Below are positions 1 to 6,396 of a DNA stretch of 10,756 nucleotides, one piece after another. The notes below the pieces were generated by a model, which was not told the DNA's origin, did no database searches, and worked only from the letters and a program-made list of their open reading frames with translations. Position 1 is the stretch's first letter. Every line of letters starts with the position of its first letter. Position numbers and translations under genes: made by a program. Origin of the DNA: Archangium sp. GTDB lineage: Bacteria > Myxococcota > Myxococcia > Myxococcales > Myxococcaceae. The stretch is taken from assembly GCA_016793585.1 (NCBI GenBank), contig JAEUJR010000575.1:1-10756 (forward strand). The letters run 5' to 3'.

Positions 1-464
1 CGGCTCGTCTCGTCGAGCTTGAGCAGCTTCGACATGCGGCTCATGTCGACGGTGACCGAAGGGCCGACGTCGCGCTCGGGGTTGACGTGCCCGGCCACGC
101 TCGTGCCGCCGCCCCATGGAATCAACCGCGTCTGCGTGCGCTTCGCCCAGTCGAGCAGCGCGCGCACGTCGTCACTGCTCTCGGGGAACGCGACCGCCTC
201 GGGGAACGGGCCGACGACGCCGGAGCGGAGCGCGACCCAGTCGGCGAAGCTCTGCCCGCGCGCGTGCCGGAGCCGGTCTTCGGGCGTGAACGAGAGGAAC
301 GAGGCGCTCGGCAGCCGTGACGGCGGCACGGCCTTCAACGCCTGCTCGAGCGACGCGTCGGAGGGCGGCACTGGCGCTCCCACCCACTCGGCGAGCGCGG
401 TCTGTGCGCGCTGCGGCACGGCATAGGTGTGACTGTCGTCGCCCCAACCATTCCAGCGTCTCAT
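1..464 (-). CDS. FAD-binding oxidase, alkyl-DHAP synthase (AGPS)-like, 3' end outside window
   Basis: Only the first 154 codons are present; the gene continues past the left edge. The protein opens with MRRWNGWGDD, like the KWNGWG signature before the FAD domain of alkyldihydroxyacetonephosphate synthases. It continues with RHARGQSFADW (residues 66-76), a P-x-x-V-x-F-P stretch, and the FAD-pyrophosphate loop PWGGGTSVAGHV (116-127) of the VAO/FAD_binding_4 fold. Known family members swap the acyl chain of acyl-DHAP for a fatty alcohol, the ether-bond step of ether-lipid synthesis, which myxobacteria carry out. Other VAO-type oxidases (glycolate or lactate dehydrogenase-like) share the FAD loop but usually lack the RWNGWG opening. 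The ATG at 464-462 overlaps the fadR stop codon (ATGA), so translation is probably coupled to fadR. The substrate-binding half is missing, so the exact reaction is inferred. Family confidence is high and AGPS function moderate. Confidence 0.85.
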   Translation of the reverse strand, partial: MRRWNGWGDDSHTYAVPQRAQTALAEWVGAPVPPSDASLEQALKAVPPSRLPSASFLSFTPEDRLRHARGQSFADWVALRSGVVGPFPEAVAFPESSDDVRALLDWAKRTQTRLIPWGGGTSVAGHVNPERDVGPSVTVDMSRMSKLLKLDETS

Positions 465-1264
465 CGCGCCTCCTTCGTCGTCGCCGGCCGCTTGCCTGGC
501 CGCGCTGCCCGCTGCATCGCGCGTTCGACGGCGAGCCAGCGCTCGAGGCTGTGCTCCATCGCCTCGCGGGTGACCTGCTCGGCCCGGCTCGCCTTCTTCG
601 CGCGCACCGCCCGCTCGAGCGCGTCGTAGAAGGTCGCCGAGGCGCGCCGGGCAGCGGGCGCGTCGAAGTAGGGCACCGCGAGCACCTGATAGAGGGCTCC
701 GAAGCCATTCAAGATGAGGGTGAAGACGGGGTTGTTCGACGCGGCCGCCAGCACCACGTGCAGCTGCCAGTCGAAGTCGGCGTAGGCCTCGGCGGTGTCG
801 TCGGGCCGGGTGGCGAGCCGCGCGAGCACCGCCGCCGGGTTCTCGTCGGTGGCCTGCCGCGCATAGGCCGGCGCCATCGCCAGGCGAACCTCGAGCAGGT
901 TGGTGACGAACCGGGGCGGCAGCTCGGCGCCGTGCCGCACCACCGCCGAGAGCACGTTGAGCCCGCCTTCACGCCAGATGTCGCGAACCCGCGTGGCCTT
1001 GCCGTGGCGAATCTCGAGCCAGCCGTCGCGGTCGAGCCGCTGCAGCGCCTCACGCAACGTCGGGCGGGTGACACCGAGTCGAGCCGCGAGGTCGCGCTCC
1101 GGAGGGAGGGTCGACCCGGGCGGAAACCCGCGGGAGAGGATGAGGCTGACGAGCTCGCCTTCGGCATGCGCGGCGGGTCGGCGGTCGGGAGAGAGCGAGG
1201 CGATGGCGGGCATATGAGGTAAGAGGTCTGACCAGTTGTCGCTGATCGCCCAGTTCGCCGTCAA
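461..1264 (-). CDS. fadR: FadR-type GntR regulator of fatty-acid metabolism
   Basis: This 267-residue protein (numbered from TTG) resembles E. coli FadR along its whole length, not just GntR proteins in general. The winged helix (about 35-95) has FPPGSTLPPERDL, VTRPTLREALQRL and RDGWLEIRHGKAT. These keep most DNA-contacting residues of E. coli FadR: Arg in PxER, TR-x-TLR, and His-Gly in the wing. The C-terminal helical domain has NLLEVR (122-127), LILNGFGALY (183-192) and S239-x3-W243, matching the Arg, Ser and Trp that hold acyl-CoA in the E. coli protein. It should therefore bind DNA until released by long-chain acyl-CoA. Start: TTG at 1264 has a strong GGAAGGAGG five bases upstream. An ATG at 1213 would give the usual family N-terminus and put the predicted FadR operator (1221-1237) just upstream, but has no ribosome site. 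The family call is firm; the start is open. Confidence 0.93.
   Translation of the reverse strand: MTANWAISDNWSDLLPHMPAIASLSPDRRPAAHAEGELVSLILSRGFPPGSTLPPERDLAARLGVTRPTLREALQRLDRDGWLEIRHGKATRVRDIWREGGLNVLSAVVRHGAELPPRFVTNLLEVRLAMAPAYARQATDENPAAVLARLATRPDDTAEAYADFDWQLHVVLAAASNNPVFTLILNGFGALYQVLAVPYFDAPAARRASATFYDALERAVRAKKASRAEQVTREAMEHSLERWLAVERAMQRAARPGKRPATTKEAR
1221..1237 (-). promoter_or_regulatory. Predicted FadR operator (autoregulatory)
   Basis: The minus strand reads AACTGGTCAGACCTCTT. It fits the E. coli FadR operator pattern, roughly A-x-CTGGTC-x-GACC-x-x-TT with inner core TGGTC-N-GACC, nearly base for base. The fadR gene here keeps the matching DNA-reading residues. The site ends 8 bases upstream of the internal ATG (1213) and lies about 27 bases inside the frame if TTG 1264 is used. 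Either way, bound FadR would block transcription of fadR and the overlapping oxidase gene. The codons it covers (TCA, TTA) are unusual for this genome, as expected if the sequence is kept for binding rather than coding. Confidence 0.75.
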
Positions 1265-1269
1265 GGCCC

Positions 1270-1278
1270 CCTCCTTCC
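1270..1278 (-). promoter_or_regulatory. Strong Shine-Dalgarno for the TTG start of fadR
   Basis: The minus strand reads GGAAGGAGG here, followed by GGGCC and then TTG at 1264-1262, a spacing of five bases. It is among the strongest ribosome sites in the window and the main argument for the longer fadR start. The same TTGACG hexamer (1264-1259) could instead be a -35 box for a promoter serving the internal ATG at 1213, so the site supports but does not settle the TTG start. Confidence 0.6.
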
Positions 1279-1301
1279 CTGCTCGCTCGATGCGAACGCT
1301 C

Positions 1302-2600
1302 TCAGCGCGAGCCGGCGTCGGCGCTCCACCGCTTGACGGTGAGGCGCAGCGCCTGCTCCTGCGCCTTCGACAAGGGCCCGGTGGTGCCGAGGGCCTCGTT
1401 CCACGAGTCGCGGGCGTCTTCGTCTTCGGGGTCGAGCTCGAGGGCGTAGAAGAGCTCGGTGCGCGCCTCGTCGAAGCGCTCCAACCGCAGCAGCACGATG
1501 CCCAGCATGGTGTGGCCCATCGGCACCAGGGGGTCTTCCGTCAGCGCCTGCTGCAGCTCGACCACCGCCTGCGGCTCCCGGCCGCGCACGCCGAGCCAGT
1601 GACCGAAGCCGGCGCGGCGCGAGGGCGTGGGCGCCGGCCCGAGCCACGCGCGGTACACGGTGATGGCCTCGTCGAGCCGGCCCTGGTCGTCGAGCAGCTC
1701 GATGAGGAGCGCCGCCGTTCGTTCATCGGGCGACTTCGCGAAGTTCTCGCGAAGCAGCTTCTCGCGGTCACCCTCCCTCGCCTGCGCCGCGCGCTGGTAG
1801 CGCTCGAGCACCCGCTTCGCCTCTTCGGCCTGGCCGTCGCGCTCGAGCGACTCCATGAGCTCGCGCGCGAGCGACTCGTCGGCAGGCGACGCGGCGAACT
1901 TCTTCTCGAGGCCCTGGCGTTTGATGCGCTCGGTGCGGTGCGCCGACGACTCGCCTCCACGCCGCGTCAGCAGCCACGGCGTCGCCACCACCCCCAGCGC
2001 CAGCACCAGCTCGAACACCACGATGCGGTTCACCACCGTGCGCCGGTGGGCCTTCTGTTCGGCGAGCTCGTCAGGGTCATCGGGCGGCTTCCGGGCCGGA
2101 GCGACGACGACGAAGGACTTCGTCATCAGGTCGGCGAGCCCGCGCCCGTCTGCGCGCGTCAGCCCCAGCAGGCCGCCCGCGAGCGCGCCCACGAAGGCCA
2201 TCAGGCAGGCGAACGTCATCACCAGGCCCAGCCCCGTCGGCACCACGAAGGCCATCACGCCGAACACCTGCGCGAGGAAGCCGAAGAGCAGCGTCAGCAG
2301 GTACGCCGCCGGGAACAAGCCGCGACCGAGCAGCTCACGGAAGGTGACGTTGGCGAGGTCGACGGGGTGCCCGTCTTCGCGGGCGAGCTCGAGGCCCATC
2401 AGCCGCATGCCGGCCGTCTGCTGCAAGAAGGCGAGCGGCACGACCGACCAGCCCAGCATCACCGCCAGCACGCCCCACATGGGCAACACCACGCCGAGCA
2501 GCTTCATCGGCACGAGGAAGGCGAGCACCGAGAGCAGCACGAGCGCCGCGCCATCGAGGAGTCCAGCGAGCACCCGGCGGCTCAAGGGAGCGAGCGTCAT
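1302..2600 (-). CDS. RDD-family membrane protein with TPR-like C-terminal domain
   Basis: This 432-residue protein has two parts. Residues 1-165 form an RDD domain: RRVLAGLLDG (8-17) with the Arg and Asp that name the family, membrane helices near 18-60 and 97-148, the linker QQTAGMRLMGLEL (60-72) matching the usual G-x-T-x-GK/R-x-x-G, and a second Asp in GLADLMTKSF (154-163). After a charged loop, a further helix (191-211) leads into a hydrophilic, helix-rich region (220-432) with TPR-like pairs, for example ELLDDQGRLDEAITVYRAWL and LLRLERFDEARTELFYALEL. The TPR part probably binds other proteins; its side of the membrane depends on helix count. Some RDD proteins act as ion antiporters, but nothing here shows transport. 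The ATG at 2600 lies 45 bases after the MFS stop and fadR follows by 37 bases, so co-transcription is plausible. Domain calls are good; function is unknown. Confidence 0.85.
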   Translation of the reverse strand: MTLAPLSRRVLAGLLDGAALVLLSVLAFLVPMKLLGVVLPMWGVLAVMLGWSVVPLAFLQQTAGMRLMGLELAREDGHPVDLANVTFRELLGRGLFPAAYLLTLLFGFLAQVFGVMAFVVPTGLGLVMTFACLMAFVGALAGGLLGLTRADGRGLADLMTKSFVVVAPARKPPDDPDELAEQKAHRRTVVNRIVVFELVLALGVVATPWLLTRRGGESSAHRTERIKRQGLEKKFAASPADESLARELMESLERDGQAEEAKRVLERYQRAAQAREGDREKLLRENFAKSPDERTAALLIELLDDQGRLDEAITVYRAWLGPAPTPSRRAGFGHWLGVRGREPQAVVELQQALTEDPLVPMGHTMLGIVLLRLERFDEARTELFYALELDPEDEDARDSWNEALGTTGPLSKAQEQALRLTVKRWSADAGSR

Positions 2601-2645
2601 GGCGCAGACCTGAACCCGAGCGGCGGCAGGGAGGCAAGCCGCGCG

Positions 2646-4712
2646 TCACTCCGGCGGCGGAGGCATCGGTTGCCGGCCCCTCAGCGCGAGCTGCGGAATC
2701 TTCAACGTCAGCAGGAAGGCCAGCACCGCGAGCACCGCCGCCAACCGGTAGACGAGCGAGATGGCGTCGGTGAACGACTCCTTGATGGCCAGGCCGACGG
2801 CGTCGATGGCAGCCAGCACCTTCGGCTGCTCCTGGTTGAAGCGCTGCTCGACCTTCAGGCGCGCCTGCTCGAGCGCCATCGCGCCCAGCCGCTCGCTCTC
2901 GGCGTCGATGATGGCCTTCACCGGGCGCAGCGCGAGGGCAGGCCCCGCACCGTCCTTCAGCTCGGAGGGAGAGACGTCGAGCGCGGCGCGCTTCACCACC
3001 GGCGGCAGCTCGTTCGACTCGAGCAGCGCCGTCCACTGGTTGGCGTCCTGCGCGGCCTGCTGCAGGCGCAGCCACGTCTCGTCACCACGCGCCTTCGCCT
3101 GCGCCACCGGCCCGCCGTTCTCGAGCGCGGCCTTCAGCGCGTCGTCTGCGAGGGGGCTCGACTTCACCGCCAGCACCGCGAGCGGGTCTCCCTCGAGCGC
3201 CTTCAACGCGAGCCTGCGCGCCCCCTCGAGCCCGTCGCGGGCCTTCTGCTTCTGGGCCTCGGCGTCGAAGCGCATGCCGGTGGCGCCACCTTCTTCGGCA
3301 GCGCCGGCGCCCTGTGTGCGCGCGAAGCCCTGCACGAGCTGCGGCGGGAGCCCCTCGGCGGCCTTGACGAGCCGCGTGGCCATCGACTCCGAGAGCGTCG
3401 TCGCGAACAGCGAGCCGACGACGGCCACGCCGACGGTCGAGCCCATCGAGCGGAAGAACGTCGTCATCGACGTCGCCACGCCCATCTGCTGCGGCGGCAC
3501 CGCGTTCTGCACCGCCAGCGTGTACAGCGGAATCGAGGGGCCCAGGCCGAGCCCGAGCAGCACCATCTTGAGCGTCACCTCTCCCTGCGTGGAGCCCGCG
3601 GTGAGCGTGAAGCCCATCACCAGAAAGCCCAGCGTCAGCACCACCAACGCCACCAGCATGAACGGCTTGTACTTGCCGAAGCGCGACGCGAGCTGCCCTG
3701 ACAGCACGTTGCCCGCGACGATGCCCATCACCAGCGGGCTGATGGTGAGGCCCGACTGCGTGGCCGTGACGCCGACGACGTTCACCATGAAGAGCGGCAG
3801 GAACACCATCGGCGTGAGGAACGCGGCGCCGAGCACGAACATCGTCAACACGCCCCACTTCACCGCGGGCGTCTGGAACAACGAGAGGTCGACGAGCGGG
3901 GCCTTCACGCGCAGCTCCCACGCGACGAAGCCGACGAGGCCGAGCACCGCCAGCAGCCCCAGCGCCAGCATCGGCGGAGCGCTCCACAGGTAGCCGACGT
4001 CGCCTTCTCGCAGCACCGAGCGGCCGAGCGAGGCGCCGACCAGCAGGGGAATCGTGCCGACCGCGAGCAGCACCGCGCCCATCACGTCGACGGGAGCGCG
4101 CTGGGTCGATGCGCCAGGCTTGAGCGGCGGCATACGCAACAGGATGAAGGCGAGCGCCACGGCGCCGATGGGCAGGTTGATGAAGAAGACCCAGTGCCAG
4201 CCGAAGTGGTCGGTGATGAAGCCGCCCAGCAGCGGCCCGACGAGCGACGAGATGCCGAAGACCGCGCCGAAGAGGCCCGAGTAGCGGCCACGCTCCGAGG
4301 GCGGAAAGAGGTCGGCCACCACCGCGAACGCCGAGGTGAAGAGCGACGCGCTGCCCACGCCCTGCAACGCGCGAAACGCGATGAGCTGCCACGCGTTCTG
4401 CGAGATGCCGCACAGCGCCGACGCCGCGAGGAAGATGACGACCCCCACGACGAGAATCACCTTGCGGCCGAAGAGGTCTGACAGGCGGCCGTACACAGGC
4501 ACCAGCACCGTCGACGACACCAGGTAGGCGGTGGTGATCCACGTGTAGAGGCCGGGCGCGAGGTGCAACGAGCGCTGCATGTCGGGGCCGGCGGTCGCGA
4601 CGACGGTCTGGTCGAGCGCAGCGAGGAACATCGAGAGCAGCGTGCCCGCGAGGGTGAGCATCTTCTGCTGACGGGTGAGCGCCGGAGGGGTCTCCGACAG
4701 CGGGGCGTTCAT
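2646..4712 (-). CDS. DHA2-family MFS drug/proton antiporter with long loop before the last helix
   Basis: This 688-residue protein has an N-terminal EmrB/QacA-type MFS unit. Visible marks are LDQTVVATAGPDM (33-45, motif D1), motif A GRLSDLFGRK (75-84), RALQGVGSA (114-122) with the motif-B Arg, and motif C VGPLLGGF (158-165). Hydrophobic segments are consistent with 14 helices, the usual DHA2 number, implying export of lipophilic compounds driven by protons. Family members are usually about 500 residues. The excess is a hydrophilic, Ala/Glu/Lys-rich stretch (about 438-650) between the penultimate and last helix (about 652-671); with N- and C-termini inside, it would face the periplasm. The C-terminus is short and proline-rich (PMPPPPE). 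The ATG at 4712 has no clear ribosome site. The gene leads the four-gene minus-strand run and diverges from the PuuD-like gene. The substrate cannot be told. Confidence 0.92.
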   Translation of the reverse strand: MNAPLSETPPALTRQQKMLTLAGTLLSMFLAALDQTVVATAGPDMQRSLHLAPGLYTWITTAYLVSSTVLVPVYGRLSDLFGRKVILVVGVVIFLAASALCGISQNAWQLIAFRALQGVGSASLFTSAFAVVADLFPPSERGRYSGLFGAVFGISSLVGPLLGGFITDHFGWHWVFFINLPIGAVALAFILLRMPPLKPGASTQRAPVDVMGAVLLAVGTIPLLVGASLGRSVLREGDVGYLWSAPPMLALGLLAVLGLVGFVAWELRVKAPLVDLSLFQTPAVKWGVLTMFVLGAAFLTPMVFLPLFMVNVVGVTATQSGLTISPLVMGIVAGNVLSGQLASRFGKYKPFMLVALVVLTLGFLVMGFTLTAGSTQGEVTLKMVLLGLGLGPSIPLYTLAVQNAVPPQQMGVATSMTTFFRSMGSTVGVAVVGSLFATTLSESMATRLVKAAEGLPPQLVQGFARTQGAGAAEEGGATGMRFDAEAQKQKARDGLEGARRLALKALEGDPLAVLAVKSSPLADDALKAALENGGPVAQAKARGDETWLRLQQAAQDANQWTALLESNELPPVVKRAALDVSPSELKDGAGPALALRPVKAIIDAESERLGAMALEQARLKVEQRFNQEQPKVLAAIDAVGLAIKESFTDAISLVYRLAAVLAVLAFLLTLKIPQLALRGRQPMPPPPE

Positions 4713-4845
4713 GGCGTAGGCGTAGCCGTCAGGCGTGCGGCTGTCGCTGAGAGAACGTCAGCGCCCTCTCCTGCCGGGGAGGCGTCGCTCGAGCCGACAG
4801 AAGACCGTCACGGCCCAGCCGACTCGGCTAAGACCGTCGGCGCTC
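4713..4845. promoter_or_regulatory. Divergent promoter region between the MFS exporter and PuuD-like genes
   Basis: These 133 bases separate two divergent starts and must hold at least one promoter in each direction, but no convincing -35/-10 pair was found. They are crowded with short symmetries: CGCTGA/TCAGCG arms (4745-4750 and 4758-4763), a 7-bp stem CCTCTCC/GGGGAGG with one G-T pair (4765-4771 and 4776-4782), and the repeat cluster at 4801-4838 listed separately. Confidence 0.5.
4801..4838. repeat. Two direct repeats flanking a perfect palindrome, operator-like
   Basis: AAGACCGTC occurs at 4801-4809 and again at 4830-4838, 29 bases apart (about three helical turns). Between them, abutting the second copy, lies a perfect palindrome AGCCGA-c-TCGGCT (4817-4829). 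The cluster ends 7 bases before the ATG of the PuuD-like gene, a position where a bound repressor would block transcription or translation. It resembles no operator I know; a regulatory role is inferred from layout only. Confidence 0.5.
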
Positions 4846-6396
4846 ATGACCATCGTCCTCGAGTGGCTCAACCTTCTCGTGCGCTGGGTGCACGTCATCG
4901 CCGCCATCATGGGGGTGGGTGAGTCGTTTCTCTTCATGTGGCTCGACAGCCACCTGACGGCGCCGACGAAGCCGCGTGAAGGCACCGTCGTCGGCGAGCT
5001 GTGGATGACGCACTCCGGCGGCTTCTATGAAGTGGTGAAGCGCAAGTCGCTCGCGCAGAACGAGCTGCCGGCGCAGCTCTACTGGTTCAAGTGGGAGAGC
5101 TACACGACGTGGCTCTCGGGCTTCGCGCTGCTGAGCGTCGTCTACTACGGCAGCGGCGCCTCGTTCCTCATCGACTCCACCGTCGCCGACCTCACGCGCA
5201 CGCAGGCGACGCTCATCAGCCTCGGGCTGCTGCCGGCGGCGTTCATTCTCTACGAGCTGCTGTGGCTCACGCCGCTCTCGAAAGACAACCGGGCCTTCGG
5301 CGTCGTCGGCCTTGGGCTGCTGGCGGGCCTCGCGTACTGGCTCACGCACCTGTTCTCGGGGCGCGGCGCGTTCCTGCAGCTCGGCGCCACCATGGGCACG
5401 GTGATGGCCGCGAACGTCTTCTTCCGCATCATTCCTTCGCAGCGGCACATGCTGGCGGCCACGAAGGCGGGCACGCCCGTCGACGTCACCTATGGCCTGC
5501 GCGCCAAGGGCCGCTCGGTGCACAACCACTACCTGACGCTGCCGGTGCTCTTCACGATGTTGTCGAACCACTTCCCCTCGACGTACGGCCACGCGCAGGC
5601 GTGGGTCGTGGTGGTGGTGCTCTTCGTCTTCGGCGCCTCGCTCAAGTACGTGATGAACTTTCGCGCGAAGACGCACCCGCTCGTGTTCGCGTCACTCTTC
5701 GCGTCGATGGGGGCGTTCGTCTTCATGACGATGCCGAAGCAGGAGTCGCTGCCGGGCCTCGAGCAGTACACCTCGGCGAAGCCGGTCTCGTTCGCGACGG
5801 TGAACGCCATCGTGCAGTCGCGCTGCGTGTCGTGCCACGCGGCGAAGCCGGGCACCGCGATGTTCACCGCGCCGCCACAGGGCATCATGCTCGAGACGAA
5901 GGAGCAGATTGGCCAGCACGCCGAGCGCGTCTACCTGCGCGCGGTGGCGACGAAGACGATGCCGCTGGGCAACCTCACTGGCATCACGCAGGCCGAGCGC
6001 GACCTGCTCGGCGCGTGGGTGGCGCAGGGCGCGAACGTCGATGCACCCGGGCCCGTCGAGCTGCCGGGAGCACCTGCACCAACCGCTCCGCCTACGCCGA
6101 CGACGCCCGAAGCGAAGGCCGACGCGCTCTTCACCGGGCTGTGCGCGAGCTGTCACGGCCTCGACGGCCGCGCCGAGACCGACACCGCCAAGGCGCTCAC
6201 CCCGCACCCGCGCGCGTACGTCGACGGCGAGTGGCAGAAGAGCGTGACCGACGAGCACCTCGCGAAGGTCATCGTCGAGGGTGGGGCGGCCGTGGGGAAG
6301 AGCCCGCTGATGCCCGCGAACCCCGACCTCGCCTCGCAACCAGAGGTCGTTCAGGCGCTGGTCAAACGCGTGCGCTCGTTCGCTCCGACGCCGTGA
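4846..6396 (+). CDS. puuD: PuuD-like (urate hydroxylase family) membrane protein with two cytochrome c haem sites
   Basis: This 516-residue protein begins WLNLLVRWVHVIAAIMGVGESF (residues 7-28), matching the first helix of the PuuD / urate-oxidase-N family (DUF989-type), including its His. About seven more helices follow to residue 295. Then comes CVSCH (327-331) in the RCVSCHAAKP context typical of PuuD, with a possible Met ligand at 372. After a Pro/Thr-rich linker (402-422) a second cytochrome c domain appears: CASCH (433-437), possible Met ligand 489. Known PuuD proteins oxidise urate to 5-hydroxyisourate and pass electrons to a single haem c; the second haem is extra. No other purine-degradation gene is in the window, so urate as substrate is uncertain. 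The ATG at 4846 was chosen because homology starts there; the frame is open upstream to 4735 but that part looks non-coding. It overlaps xthA by 4 bases. Confidence 0.82.
   Translation: MTIVLEWLNLLVRWVHVIAAIMGVGESFLFMWLDSHLTAPTKPREGTVVGELWMTHSGGFYEVVKRKSLAQNELPAQLYWFKWESYTTWLSGFALLSVVYYGSGASFLIDSTVADLTRTQATLISLGLLPAAFILYELLWLTPLSKDNRAFGVVGLGLLAGLAYWLTHLFSGRGAFLQLGATMGTVMAANVFFRIIPSQRHMLAATKAGTPVDVTYGLRAKGRSVHNHYLTLPVLFTMLSNHFPSTYGHAQAWVVVVVLFVFGASLKYVMNFRAKTHPLVFASLFASMGAFVFMTMPKQESLPGLEQYTSAKPVSFATVNAIVQSRCVSCHAAKPGTAMFTAPPQGIMLETKEQIGQHAERVYLRAVATKTMPLGNLTGITQAERDLLGAWVAQGANVDAPGPVELPGAPAPTAPPTPTTPEAKADALFTGLCASCHGLDGRAETDTAKALTPHPRAYVDGEWQKSVTDEHLAKVIVEGGAAVGKSPLMPANPDLASQPEVVQALVKRVRSFAPTP

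Noticed and set aside
1236..3701. 821-codon open frame on the plus strand, rich in His, Arg and Gln
   Set aside because: It runs antisense across three well-supported genes (fadR start, RDD-TPR, MFS). Its composition is what the opposite strand of GC-rich coding DNA gives, and it has no recognisable domain.
3082..4542. 486-codon minus-strand frame within the MFS gene
   Set aside because: It is a frame-shifted shadow of the MFS gene on the same strand; only the other frame shows MFS motifs A and C.
4735..4845. 37-codon upstream extension of the PuuD-like gene
   Set aside because: It is Arg/Pro-rich, covers the divergent promoter repeats, and family homology begins at the ATG at 4846.
5091..6392. 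Upstream extension of the xthA frame through the PuuD-like gene
   Set aside because: The frame is open by chance; it encodes Arg/Ala-rich shadow sequence and the XthA family start is the GTG at 6393.
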